A model generated the notes under the pieces. That model was not told the origin of the DNA and searched no databases. It saw only the letters and a list, made by a program, of their open reading frames with translations. From the NCBI GenBank assembly GCA_030824835.1, contig JAPJRA010000004.1, forward strand, positions 1-25,064: a stretch of DNA of 25,064 bases. Reading direction: 5' to 3'. Shown piece by piece: positions 1 through 7,845 of this stretch. The stretch is from Geminicoccaceae bacterium. GTDB lineage: Bacteria > Pseudomonadota > Alphaproteobacteria > Geminicoccales > Geminicoccaceae. Positions within the stretch are counted from its first letter, which is position 1. Each line of letters opens with the position of its first letter. Made by a program: the position numbers and the translations under genes.

Positions 1-665
1 ATGCCGGCGGGCCGGACCTCGTTCTGCGTCTGCAGCGCCGCCAGCAGGGCCGAGCGGTCGATGCCCAGGCTCGCCAGTTGCTGCATCGAGAACTCGACGT
101 AGATCACTTCGTCCTGGGCGCCGATGATCTCGATCGTCGTGACGTCGGGGACGTGCAGCAGCTCGGAGCGCGCCTGCTCGACATAGTCGCGCAACTCACG
201 CTGGCTGAACCCGTCGGCGGTGAAGCCGTAGATGATGCCGAAGACGTCGCCGAACCGATCATTGAATCCGGGTCCGACCACGCCGCGCGGCAGCGTCGGC
301 CAGACATCGTTGACATCGTTACGCACCCGTTGCCAGACGCCGGGCACTTCAGCGCCGGTGACACTGCCCTTGAGCTCGACGAAGATCGTGGTCGCCCCAG
401 GGCGGGTATAGCTGCGCAGGACGTCGAGCCCTGGGATTTCCTGCAGCTTGCGCTCCAAACGCTCGGTCACCTGCTGCAACGTGTCGTCCAGCGTGGCGCC
501 GGGCCAGCCGGCCGCCACGACCATGGTGCGGATGGTGAAGGCCGGATCCTCGTTTCGGCCCAGTTTCACGAAGGCCAGCACGCCCGCGACCACGGAGAGC
601 AGCATCAGATACAGCACCACTGAGCGGTGGTTCAGCGCCCAGCGGGAGAGGTTGAACCCGCTCAC
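1..665 (-). CDS. RND efflux transporter permease, N-terminal part (cut by window edge)
   Basis: This is the first 221 residues of an inner-membrane RND (HAE1-type) proton-driven efflux permease; the rest lies beyond position 1. A short cytoplasmic N-terminus (GFNLSRWALNHR) is followed by TM1 (about residues 16-34, LYLMLLSVVAGVLAFVKLG). Then comes the family signature GRNEDPAFTIRTMVV...GWPGAT, and the porter domain with the typical phrase TERLERKLQEIPGLD. The start is GTG at 665-663. It overlaps the TGA stop of the upstream adaptor by 4 bp (GTGA), so the two are almost certainly co-translated. No outer-membrane channel or regulator gene is visible in the window. The family is clear. The substrate cannot be told from this fragment. 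Confidence 0.93.
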   Translation of the reverse strand, partial: MSGFNLSRWALNHRSVVLYLMLLSVVAGVLAFVKLGRNEDPAFTIRTMVVAAGWPGATLDDTLQQVTERLERKLQEIPGLDVLRSYTRPGATTIFVELKGSVTGAEVPGVWQRVRNDVNDVWPTLPRGVVGPGFNDRFGDVFGIIYGFTADGFSQRELRDYVEQARSELLHVPDVTTIEIIGAQDEVIYVEFSMQQLASLGIDRSALLAALQTQNEVRPAG

Positions 666-1756
666 GAGCGGGCTTCCAGGAGGCGCACCTTCTGGCCGGG
701 ATGCAGCGCCTGTACGCCCGCGGTCACCACGATGTCGCCGGGTTGAACGCCGGCACCGACCACTACCGAGGCCGGCTCGAAGCGCACCACATCGATCGAG
801 CGCAGGGCAACGGTGCTACTTGTGGGATCGACCACCCATACCGCCGGCTCGTCGCCCTGACGGGTGATGGCGGAGGCGGGCAGGGCGATGATCTCGCCTT
901 CGTCGACATCCATCCGGCCGGTGACCGTGGCACCCAGCCGCATCTCCGGCGGCGGAGCATGGAGCCCCACCTTGACCTCGAAGGTCCGCGTCGCCGGGTC
1001 GGCCTGGGCGCCGACTTCGCGCACCCGCCCCGTGGTCTTGATGCTACGGTCCTCGGTCAGGAAGACGGTGATCTCGGGGTCGGAAGGGGCGGAGCGGATG
1101 ATCTGGGCCGGTACATCGAAGACGGCATCGCGCCCATCCTGGCGGGCCAGGCGGACGATCATCTGGCCAGCCTGCACGACCTCGCCGGCCTCGGCACCCA
1201 CCGCGGTCACCACTCCCTCGGCATCGGCATGCAGCTCGGTGAAGCTCACCTGATCCTGGGCGAAGGTCAGCTGCGCCTGAGCCGCCTCCACCTGGGACCT
1301 GGTCGTCTGCCGCATCTGCCGGGCACGCTCATAGACCGCCCGGGCGGCGAACCCGCGCTCCTCGAGCTGGCGCTGACGCTGATACTCATTCTCGGCCTCG
1401 GCCGCCTGCCCTTGCGCGGCGGCGAGGTTGGCCTCGGCCGCACGCAGGGCGTTGAGCTGGTCCTGCGGCTCAAGGCGGGCAATGACCTGGCCGGGTATGA
1501 CCCGGTCACCCGTATTGACGTCGCGCTCGATCATGCGCCCCGACACTCGAAAGGCAAGCCTTACCTCGTCCTCGGCTTCGATGCGTCCGGTGAGCACGAC
1601 CGGAACCCCGGCGGCCTGCATGGCGACGGTGACCGTGCGCACCGGGCGGATCTCCGGCTCCGCCTTCTCGGCTTCCTGTCCACAGGCCGCCAGAACCACA
1701 GCCATGAGCAGCAGAAGCGGCCAGTTGCGAAACGAGCGAAGCCAGTTGGTCGTCAT
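662..1756 (-). CDS. RND efflux periplasmic adaptor (HlyD/MFP family), lipoprotein
   Basis: This is the membrane-fusion subunit that links the RND permease encoded next to it to an outer-membrane channel. The N-terminus is a lipoprotein signal peptide: hydrophobic LLLLMAVV, then lipobox LAAC with the lipidated Cys at residue 25. A first barrel/lipoyl half follows (GRMIERDVNTGDRVIPGQ). Next is an Ala/Gln/Glu-rich alpha-hairpin (about residues 97-160), the second lipoyl half (ADAEGVVTAVGAEAGEVVQAG), and the beta-barrel and membrane-proximal domains. Length is 364 residues, normal for the family. The ATG at 1756 is chosen because GGGGA lies about 12 nt upstream and the lipobox is then at a normal distance. 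An in-frame ATG at 1777 and a longer reading to 1933 are possible but lack a clear ribosome site. Its stop overlaps the permease start. Confidence 0.93.
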   Translation of the reverse strand: MTTNWLRSFRNWPLLLLMAVVLAACGQEAEKAEPEIRPVRTVTVAMQAAGVPVVLTGRIEAEDEVRLAFRVSGRMIERDVNTGDRVIPGQVIARLEPQDQLNALRAAEANLAAAQGQAAEAENEYQRQRQLEERGFAARAVYERARQMRQTTRSQVEAAQAQLTFAQDQVSFTELHADAEGVVTAVGAEAGEVVQAGQMIVRLARQDGRDAVFDVPAQIIRSAPSDPEITVFLTEDRSIKTTGRVREVGAQADPATRTFEVKVGLHAPPPEMRLGATVTGRMDVDEGEIIALPASAITRQGDEPAVWVVDPTSSTVALRSIDVVRFEPASVVVGAGVQPGDIVVTAGVQALHPGQKVRLLEARS

Positions 1757-2047
1757 AGCACGATCGAATCCCCGCATAGTCGATATCCGTTGTCGTGACG
1801 ACGCGCGGCGGCAGCCGCAAAGTACCGACATTATTAGTATTCCAACATGCTGCACCGGGCAGGCTGGACACGAATTCCGCAGCGCACGTGTGGCGGGATA
1901 CGGTGTTTGGGTCAAGTCAGGCCCGCGGCCCACAACGCATCGCGGTCGTCCACTGAGGCCTTCACAAATACGGCCCGCCCGTCTAACCCTGCGCCGCTGA
2001 TGAGACGACTTAATGCTCTTGCAGTCATTGTTCGGGGAACAGGGCCA
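1757..2047. promoter_or_regulatory. divergent intergenic region between efflux operon and EF-hand operon
   Basis: The 291 bp between two divergent operons must hold both promoters. A relatively AT-rich patch lies at about 1824-1846. A perfect inverted repeat with one central base (GTCGTGACGAC, 1792-1802) sits about 36 bp upstream of the adaptor start. That is a plausible operator position for a local repressor of efflux genes, but no regulator gene is adjacent. I could not assign convincing -35/-10 boxes on either strand. Confidence 0.35.
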
Positions 2048-2542
2048 ATGCAGATGCGGCTGGAGCCGAGTGAGGCGCCTTGGGTGCCTATGCGGTGGAC
2101 GATCAACCTAAAGGCAGCGGGGGCCGCGCTGGCCGCGGCGTTCCTGGCCATGGCCGCGATGCCGGGCGCTGCAGGGGCACAGGAACAATCAGTGCCGGGC
2201 TACGACCAGTTCACCTTCAGCTACGAGCGGATGGCGTTCGATGCCGCCGACACGGACGGCAACGGGCTGGTCAGCTTGCCTGAGCTGGCGCGCGATGCCG
2301 CCGTGGGTTTTGCGACGCTCGACAAGGACGGTTCCCTGACGCTGACCCCGGCCGAGCTTGGGCCGCACGATCCGGCCCAGTTCAAGCGCATCGATGCCAA
2401 TGGTGACGGGGTGTTGAGCTTTGAGGAGGTGATGGCCAACAAGAGCCGAGCCTTCAAGGAGGGAGACAAGAACCAGGACGGTGGCCTGTCCTTCGAGGAG
2501 ATGGTCACCGTGGTCGAGAGCGAAGCGGGAGCGTCAAAATGA
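2048..2542 (+). CDS. secreted EF-hand calcium-binding protein, four EF loops
   Basis: This is a small exported protein with a signal peptide (positively charged MRWTINLK, hydrophobic Ala-rich core, cleavage near GAAGA-QEQ). The mature part is almost entirely EF-hand loops. These are DTDGNGLVSLPE, a degenerate DKDGSLTLTPAE (Leu instead of Gly at loop position 6), DANGDGVLSFEE and DKNQDGGLSFEE. Three loops carry the usual Ca2+-ligand pattern, so calcium binding in the periplasm is likely. The ATG at 2048 has GGGGA 9 nt upstream. An ATG at 2090 would start directly at the signal peptide and is a fair alternative. Its stop overlaps the start of the next gene (ATGA at 2539-2542). The role is unknown; a calcium sensor or buffer is an inference. 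Confidence 0.85.
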   Translation: MQMRLEPSEAPWVPMRWTINLKAAGAALAAAFLAMAAMPGAAGAQEQSVPGYDQFTFSYERMAFDAADTDGNGLVSLPELARDAAVGFATLDKDGSLTLTPAELGPHDPAQFKRIDANGDGVLSFEEVMANKSRAFKEGDKNQDGGLSFEEMVTVVESEAGASK

Positions 2543-2946
2543 GCGAGCGGCATCAGGCGAGCCGACCCCAGCTCGGGACCGTATTGCTGGCTGGTGTGGG
2601 GATGCTCGCACTGGCGGGGTGCATGGACGGCGGTGGCGGTGCCTCACCGGGCGTTGGCACCGCGGCCGGTGCGGCGGCCGGCGTTGGGGCCAGCCGAGTG
2701 CTGTTCGGCAACAGCACGGCCGGCATGTTGCTCGGCGGTGCCGCAGGTGGCCTCGCCGGCAATATGACGGTGGATCGCCAGACCGAGCAGCGCCGCCAGC
2801 AGGAGGCCGTCCAGCGTCAGCAGACATCGAACCAGCTGCAGCTCGACTTCGAGCGTCAGCGGGCCCTGCAGGCCGAGCAGACTCGCATCGACATCGAGGA
2901 GCAGCGGCTGTTCCGTCAGTGGCAGCTGGAGCAGGGCCGCACTTGA
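2539..2946 (+). CDS. glycine-zipper lipoprotein, hypothetical
   Basis: This 135-residue envelope lipoprotein has a signal peptide ending in lipobox LAGC (Cys28). A Gly/Ala-rich segment with glycine-zipper spacing follows (about residues 31-75, including GTAAGAAAGVG and GGAAGGLAG). The C-terminus is a Gln/Arg/Glu-rich amphipathic helix likely to form a coiled coil (about 79-135). Glycine zippers in this class of lipoprotein (SlyB/Rick17-like) are thought to insert into or stiffen membranes. The start ATG overlaps the EF-hand gene stop by 4 bp, and the TGA stop overlaps a TTG start of the next gene, so it is the middle gene of a coupled trio. No enzymatic motif is visible. Confidence 0.8.
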   Translation: MSERHQASRPQLGTVLLAGVGMLALAGCMDGGGGASPGVGTAAGAAAGVGASRVLFGNSTAGMLLGGAAGGLAGNMTVDRQTEQRRQQEAVQRQQTSNQLQLDFERQRALQAEQTRIDIEEQRLFRQWQLEQGRT

Positions 2947-4097
2947 TCGCGCCGGTCGTCGGCCCCGAGTCGGCGGCTTATCCGGGCGTGGCGGGTGTCG
3001 AGGGTAGCAGTGGGAGTAGCCGTGGCGTGTCGTCCAGCTTGAAGCCGCTGGTGGCAGCCGCGTGGCTCCTCATGCTCGTGCTGGTCGGCGGGATCCTGGT
3101 CGGCGGTCGTGAGGTCCTGGTGCGGCTGGCGCTGGCCGTTCTGCTATGGCAGCTCATCAACGCCCTCGCGGCCGGCTATCGCAAGGTTCGGATCCGCGGC
3201 TGGACCGCAGGTACGTGGCAGGCGCTGGCCCTGGGCGTGCTGACCATCGTGCTGGCGATGGTGCTCATCGTCGACCTGATTGTCGACAATGTCGGTGCTG
3301 TCTCCGCCGCGGCGCCGCTCTACCAGGCCAACCTGCTGGCTCTGCTGCCACACCTGGCCAACCTGGTCGGCATGCCGCCGCCTGAGAGTCTCGGACCGCT
3401 GGTGGGGCAGATCAACCTGGCGGCGTGGATCCGCTCCATCTCGTTTGCCGTCGTCTCGTTCACGAGCAATATCGGTCTGGTTGCGCTCTACGTCGCCTTC
3501 ATGCTGCTCGAGCAGTCGACCTTCGACCGCAAGATTTCCGCGCTGTTTCCGAACCCGCAGAAGGCGGCGTCGGTTCGCGGCCTGCTGAGCCTGATCGAGG
3601 CCCGCGTCGAGCGCTATCTCTGGGTCAAGACGATCTTCAGCTTGGCGACCGCGGCACTCTCCTGGTGCGTGCTCACGGCGGTAGGCTGCAATCAGCCCGG
3701 ATTCTGGGCATTGATCATCTTCATGATCAACTACATCCCGATCGTCGGCTCGTTCTTCGGGGTGCTGTTCCCGGCCTTGCTGGTGCTGGTGCAGTTCGGC
3801 AGCCTCGGGCCGTTCATCGCGACGGTGCTGGGTCTCGCCGCCATCCAGGTCAGCCTCGGCAACGTGCTCGAGCCCCGGCTCATGGGCCGCTCGCTCAACC
3901 TGAGCCCGGTCGTGATCGTAGTCTCGCTGGCGGTGTGGGGCGGCATTTGGGGTATCGCCGGGATGTTCCTGTGCGTGCCCATCATGGTCATCATCGTCAG
4001 CGTCTGCGCCCATTTCGCCACGACGCGCCCGGTGGCCATCCTGCTCTCGGCCGACGGGCAGCTCGACGTTCCGGCGCCCAAGCCCACGGCGCCGTAG
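2943..4097 (+). CDS. AI-2E/PerM (YdiK/TqsA)-family membrane transporter
   Basis: This polytopic inner-membrane protein of about 384 residues belongs to the AI-2E transporter superfamily (Pfam AI-2E_transport). Members include the AI-2 exporter TqsA, Na+/H+ antiporters and proteins of unknown substrate. Two N-terminal TMs come first (about 36-70), then one at about 95-117, a periplasmic amphipathic region, and a C-terminal bundle. The bundle carries the diagnostic INYIPIVGSFFG and EPRLMGRSLNLSPVVI, then WGIAGMFLCVPI. The start is uncertain. TTG at 2943 overlaps the previous stop (TTGA), and the codons after it have the high GC3 of real coding sequence. GTG at 3027 with GGGAG 10 nt upstream would remove a 28-residue Gly/Ser-rich tail. 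The gene faces the YqhA-family gene with a 22-bp gap. Confidence 0.88.
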   Translation: MIAPVVGPESAAYPGVAGVEGSSGSSRGVSSSLKPLVAAAWLLMLVLVGGILVGGREVLVRLALAVLLWQLINALAAGYRKVRIRGWTAGTWQALALGVLTIVLAMVLIVDLIVDNVGAVSAAAPLYQANLLALLPHLANLVGMPPPESLGPLVGQINLAAWIRSISFAVVSFTSNIGLVALYVAFMLLEQSTFDRKISALFPNPQKAASVRGLLSLIEARVERYLWVKTIFSLATAALSWCVLTAVGCNQPGFWALIIFMINYIPIVGSFFGVLFPALLVLVQFGSLGPFIATVLGLAAIQVSLGNVLEPRLMGRSLNLSPVVIVVSLAVWGGIWGIAGMFLCVPIMVIIVSVCAHFATTRPVAILLSADGQLDVPAPKPTAP

Positions 4098-4119
4098 CGT
4101 CGGCCGAGTGGCGTCATGC

Positions 4120-4647
4120 CTAGCCTTTGTCGGGATGGGCGCGGATGAAGTAGCTGAGCGCGATGATGACCGCGGCGATCGCCAAGCCCAACGGCATCAG
4201 GTCGCGATCGCTGCTCCAGTGAATGACCTCCTCCAGGAAGAGCACGCCCAGCATCACGACGACGATGCCGGCCAGCTTGAACTTGAGGTCGTCGACATCG
4301 CCGGTGCGCAGCCACGCTGGCACCGGCAGATCGCTGTCGATGAACAGCGCATATAGCCCGAACGCCACCACCTGCAGGATGGTCGCCAGCAGCACCAAGT
4401 CGATGAGCTTGATGCTGGCCAGGAACACCTCCCGATTGGTCATGTCAGCGCCGACGGGCGCCACGATCATGACGATGTGGCGGTAGGTCTCGACCGCGCC
4501 GAAGACGAGCAGCGTCACGGCGGCCGCCAGCAGCGTCACTATCCCGACGAGCATGGCCAGCCGGGCGCCGGTGAGCAGGGAGCGCACGACGCGCGGCATC
4601 CGCAGATCGGTGGTGGACCGAACCGGTGGCGTCGAGTCGGTGCTCAC
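4120..4647 (-). CDS. YqhA family (UPF0114) inner-membrane protein
   Basis: This 175-residue protein has four predicted membrane segments (around LAMLVGIVTLLAAAVTLLVFG, LIDLVLLATILQVVAFGLYALF, FKLAGIVVVMLGVLFLEEV and LGLAIAAVIIALSYF). The arrangement and phrases such as SIKLIDLVLLAT and LYALFID match the YqhA/UPF0114 family, whose molecular role is not established. The start is GTG at 4647, preceded by GGAGAA 6 nt upstream. Upstream extension to 4842 is possible in frame, but the added residues are Arg/Cys/Pro-rich and look non-coding. It is transcribed alone and converges on the AI-2E gene. Confidence 0.82.
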   Translation of the reverse strand: MSTDSTPPVRSTTDLRMPRVVRSLLTGARLAMLVGIVTLLAAAVTLLVFGAVETYRHIVMIVAPVGADMTNREVFLASIKLIDLVLLATILQVVAFGLYALFIDSDLPVPAWLRTGDVDDLKFKLAGIVVVMLGVLFLEEVIHWSSDRDLMPLGLAIAAVIIALSYFIRAHPDKG

Positions 4648-4954
4648 AGCGGGTTCTCCACAGCGCTCGCGCAGGCTCAAGCTATCGGTGAAGCTATGCC
4701 GCCGGCGCAGGTCTCGTAGCAACATTGGCGCCGAAATGTCCACCCGACCCCCGGCGGCGCCGCACGGTGAACGTACGGCATACGGTGCGCACGGACGACA
4801 TGTCGCCGCGCGGCATGGCCTGCTGGCCTCTACGTCGATCAAGTCATGCGACGCGGGTTCGACTTCCAGATGGGATTTGTCGCCGACCCTGAGCTAGGAC
4901 ATTGGTTGCCACGGCAATGGCGGCCGTGCGGCTGCTCTGGCGGGGACCAAAAAA
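4648..4954. other. intergenic region upstream of YqhA-family and SLC13 genes
   Basis: The 307 bp between divergent genes hold no convincing coding sequence. I see a 12-bp palindrome TTGCCACGGCAA at 4906-4917, about 38 bp before the SLC13 start and nested within a weaker CATTG...CAATG repeat. It could be an operator or a leader hairpin. No clear sigma-70 boxes stand out. Confidence 0.35.
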
Positions 4955-6766
4955 TTGAGTGACATGGCCATTACCTTCACGATCATCGCGGTGATCGTGG
5001 TTTTGTTCGTGTGGGATCGGCTGCCGGTGGTGGTCGTGGCAGTGGCCACCGCGTTGGCGCTCTATGCCACGGGCGTGCTCGATTTAGCTCAAGCCATGGC
5101 CGGATTTGGCGACCCGGCGGTGATCTTCATCGCCTCGCTGTTTGTCGTCAGCGCCGGCCTCGAGGCCACTGGCGTCACCGCCTGGACGGGTCAGTTCCTT
5201 ATCGCCAAGGCGGGCGAAAGCCGGACGCGGCTGCTCACCTTGACCATGCTGCTGGTGGCGGTGCTGACCGCGCTCATCAACCTGAACGGTGCCGTGGCCG
5301 CTCTGCTGCCCGTGGTCGTGGTCATGGCAGTCCGCCTCAGCCGCCCGCCGTCCCAGCTGCTGATGCCATTGGTCTTCGCCGGCCATGCCGGCTCCCTGCT
5401 GGCGCTGACCGGTACGCCCGTCAATGTTCTGGTTTCCGATGCGGTGGTCGACGCCGGCCAGGCCCCGTTCCGCTACTTCGAGTTCGGCTATGTCGGCCTG
5501 CCGCTGCTGGTCGGCACCATGGCGATCATCATCCTGTTTGGCCAGCGCCTGTTGCCGAATAGAAGCGGCCAGACCATTCCTGCCGACCTGAGCAAGCATG
5601 CACGTACACTGATCGAGCATTACACGCTCAACGACGGGTTATTTCAGCTCCGGGTGCGCTCGGATTCGCTATACCGCGGTGCGCCGCAGGCGGCGGTCGA
5701 CCTTTCGGATTACGCGGGCCTGACTTTGGTGGCCGTGCAGGCGGCCGGCGAGGGGGGGCCGCTGCGCCGGCCGACCCTGGCCGAAGGTGACATTGTCATC
5801 GTTCGCGGCGACGCGGAGGCGGTCGCCAGATTGGCGGTCGACAAACATCTGGCGCTACGTGCCGAGGATTCCGCGGCCGACGTCACGGAGACACTGTTCA
5901 ATCGCCAGTCCGGTCTGGCCGAGGTGGTGATCCCACCGCGATCCGGCTTCATCGGGCAGTCGGTGTTCCCTGGCATGGTCACGCCCGGCGGCGACCTTGT
6001 CATTCTGGCCGTGCAGCGCAACGGCGAGGTCCAGGGACCGGAGGCGACGGTCCTGGCCGAGGGCGACTCGCTGCTGTTGCAGGGAACCTGGAAGGCGCTC
6101 GACGAGCGGCTCGACCACCCGGACATCCTGGTGGTCGATTCGCCGGAGCTGGTCCGTCGTCAGGCGGTGCCGATGGGGCGCGGCGCCAAGCAGGCGATCG
6201 GCGTGCTGGTGGCGATGGTCGTGCTGCTGATCACCGGCCTCGTCCCGCCGGCGGTGGCCGGTCTACTGGCCGCCGGGGCGTTGATCATCCTGGGCGTGCT
6301 CACGGTCGAGCAGTCCTACCGGTCGATCAACTGGACGACGGTGATCATGATCGCCGCCATGATGCCGCTGTCGACGGCCATGTATCAGAGTGGTGCTGCC
6401 ACCATGCTGGGCGAGGGTCTGGTCCGCACCGTGGGCGATGCCGGTCCCTTCGCTCTGCTGGCGGGCCTCTTCCTGCTCACCGGCATTCTGGGCCAGCTGA
6501 TCAGCAACACCGCCACCGCGCTGATCATCATCCCGATCGCCGTGGCTGCCGCCGGCGAGCTCGGCGTGTCGCCGCGGCCGGTCCTGATGAGCGTGGCCGT
6601 GGCCGCCGCCGCCTCGTTCCTCACCCCCGTCGCCACGCCGGTCAACCTGATGGTCATGGGACCGGCCGGCTACCGCTTCGGCGACTACTGGAAGCTGGGC
6701 CTGCCGCTGATGATCTGGTTCTTCATCGTGGCGACCTTCATCGTGCCGCTCATCTGGCCGTTCTGA
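4955..6766 (+). CDS. SLC13/DASS-type anion permease with two TrkA-C (RCK_C) domains
   Basis: This 603-residue inner-membrane transporter resembles divalent anion:sodium symporters (SLC13, CitT/SdcS type) of the bacterial subgroup that carries cytosolic TrkA-C domains. The N-terminal membrane half spans about 4-200. Two RCK_C domains follow at about 230-300 and 322-390, each with the LAEGD-(I/S) turn typical of TrkA-C. The C-terminal membrane half (about 412-603) has the conserved SNTATA motif (S517-N518-T519) and TPVATPVN. In the first half the equivalent SNT is replaced by NLNGAV. Substrates in the family include di/tricarboxylates, sulfate and some amino acids; the substrate here is unknown. 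TTG at 4955 is preferred because GGGGA lies 8 nt before it. ATG at 4964 is the alternative. It precedes the glutaminase by 68 bp. Confidence 0.9.
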   Translation: MSDMAITFTIIAVIVVLFVWDRLPVVVVAVATALALYATGVLDLAQAMAGFGDPAVIFIASLFVVSAGLEATGVTAWTGQFLIAKAGESRTRLLTLTMLLVAVLTALINLNGAVAALLPVVVVMAVRLSRPPSQLLMPLVFAGHAGSLLALTGTPVNVLVSDAVVDAGQAPFRYFEFGYVGLPLLVGTMAIIILFGQRLLPNRSGQTIPADLSKHARTLIEHYTLNDGLFQLRVRSDSLYRGAPQAAVDLSDYAGLTLVAVQAAGEGGPLRRPTLAEGDIVIVRGDAEAVARLAVDKHLALRAEDSAADVTETLFNRQSGLAEVVIPPRSGFIGQSVFPGMVTPGGDLVILAVQRNGEVQGPEATVLAEGDSLLLQGTWKALDERLDHPDILVVDSPELVRRQAVPMGRGAKQAIGVLVAMVVLLITGLVPPAVAGLLAAGALIILGVLTVEQSYRSINWTTVIMIAAMMPLSTAMYQSGAATMLGEGLVRTVGDAGPFALLAGLFLLTGILGQLISNTATALIIIPIAVAAAGELGVSPRPVLMSVAVAAAASFLTPVATPVNLMVMGPAGYRFGDYWKLGLPLMIWFFIVATFIVPLIWPF

Positions 6767-6834
6767 GCATGGCATTGCGGCGCAGTCTGGCGTAGTCCCT
6801 ATACCCAAGGGGCCGAGGAGCGGGGGGCCGCGCG

Positions 6835-7839
6835 ATGAACGAAGAGGCCGTAGAGCGGTATGCCGTCACGTTACCATACGTGTCGACCGGGCAGCTGCCG
6901 CCACCGGAGCTCGTGCGGGATCTGGTAGTGGAGGCCTTTGAGCGCTTCCGCTCGAACAACGAGGGCCAGAACGCGCAAGTCTATCCCGCTCTGGCCGCCG
7001 TGCCCAAGGACCTGTTCGGGATGTGCGTGGCAGGCACCAACGGCAGTCTACATGCCGTGGGCGATGCGGACCACGCCTTCGCGATCATGAGCGTTTCCAA
7101 GCCGTTCGTGTTCGCGCTGGTCTGTCAGGCGCTCGGTGGGGAGTTGGCGCGCGCCAGGCTGGGCGTCAACGCCACCGGGCTGCCGTTCAACTCCCTGACG
7201 GCGATCGAGCAGGCTGGCGACGGCCGGACCAACCCCATGGTCAACTCGGGAGCGATCGCAACGACGAGCTTAGTCCCAGGCGCCGATGCCGAGGCGCGCT
7301 GGCGGTTCATCCATGGCGGCCTGTCACGGTTTGCCGGCCGGGAGCTGGAACTCAACGAGGAGGTGTTCGCCTCGGCGATGGCGACCAACTACCGAAACCG
7401 GGCGATCGCAAGGCTGCTGCAAAGCTTCGGCTGCCTCTATCTGGACCCGAACGAAGCAACCGAACTCTATACGCGGCAGTGTGCGCTTAACGTCACCGCC
7501 AGGGATCTCGCGGTCATGGGTGCCACACTGGCCGATGGCGGCGTCAACCCATTGACCCGTGAGCGCGTCATTGACGCGGACAGCGGAAAGTTTGCGCTAG
7601 CGGTCATGGCGACGGCGGGCCTGTACGAGACGTCCGGTGACTGGCTCTACGATGTCGGCCTGCCCGGCAAGAGCGGGATCGGTGGCGGGATCGTCACCGT
7701 CTCCCCCGGCAAGGGTGGGCTCGGTACATTCGCCCCGCCGCTCGATCAGGCGGGCAACAGCGTCAAAGGGCAGCTGGCGGCACGCTTCCTGGCCGAGCAG
7801 CTGGGGTTGAGCCTGTTCGCATCCCAGCCGGAGGCTTGA
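6835..7839 (+). CDS. glsA: glutaminase A (serine-dependent beta-lactamase fold)
   Basis: This enzyme hydrolyses L-glutamine to L-glutamate and ammonia in the cytoplasm. At 334 residues it is slightly longer than the usual 305-330. The catalytic Ser-x-x-Lys is visible as S86-V-S-K89 in FAIMSVSKPF. The conserved NPMVNSGAIA, the ANNGG-equivalent LADGGVNP, and the active-site loop LPGKSGIGGGI followed by VSPGKGGLG are all present, so the protein should be active. The start ATG at 6835 follows a G-rich ribosome-site region. It lies between two SLC13-type permease genes, 6 bp before the second, which suggests one transcript and a link between glutamine deamidation and the transported solutes. The glutaminase assignment is secure; the link is inference. 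Confidence 0.96.
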   Translation: MNEEAVERYAVTLPYVSTGQLPPPELVRDLVVEAFERFRSNNEGQNAQVYPALAAVPKDLFGMCVAGTNGSLHAVGDADHAFAIMSVSKPFVFALVCQALGGELARARLGVNATGLPFNSLTAIEQAGDGRTNPMVNSGAIATTSLVPGADAEARWRFIHGGLSRFAGRELELNEEVFASAMATNYRNRAIARLLQSFGCLYLDPNEATELYTRQCALNVTARDLAVMGATLADGGVNPLTRERVIDADSGKFALAVMATAGLYETSGDWLYDVGLPGKSGIGGGIVTVSPGKGGLGTFAPPLDQAGNSVKGQLAARFLAEQLGLSLFASQPEA

Positions 7840-7845
7840 GCGCGG

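Noticed and set aside
701..1798. Long plus-strand open reading frame opposite the efflux adaptor
   Set aside because: It is rich in Gly/His/Arg/Asp with no domain, and the opposite strand encodes a clear HlyD-family protein; it is a GC-rich antisense shadow.
2481..2942. Upstream extension of the AI-2E gene across the lipoprotein gene
   Set aside because: The extension overlaps the whole glycine-zipper gene in another frame and has Arg/Pro/Gly shadow composition.
3144..4013. 289-codon minus-strand reading frame opposite the AI-2E gene
   Set aside because: Its composition (His/Asp/Gln/Arg-rich) is typical of antisense reading of membrane-protein codons; the plus strand has the real motifs.
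4648..4842. N-terminal extension of the YqhA-family protein to 4842
   Set aside because: The added 65 residues are Arg/Cys/Pro-rich, absent from the family pattern, and the GTG at 4647 has a good ribosome site.
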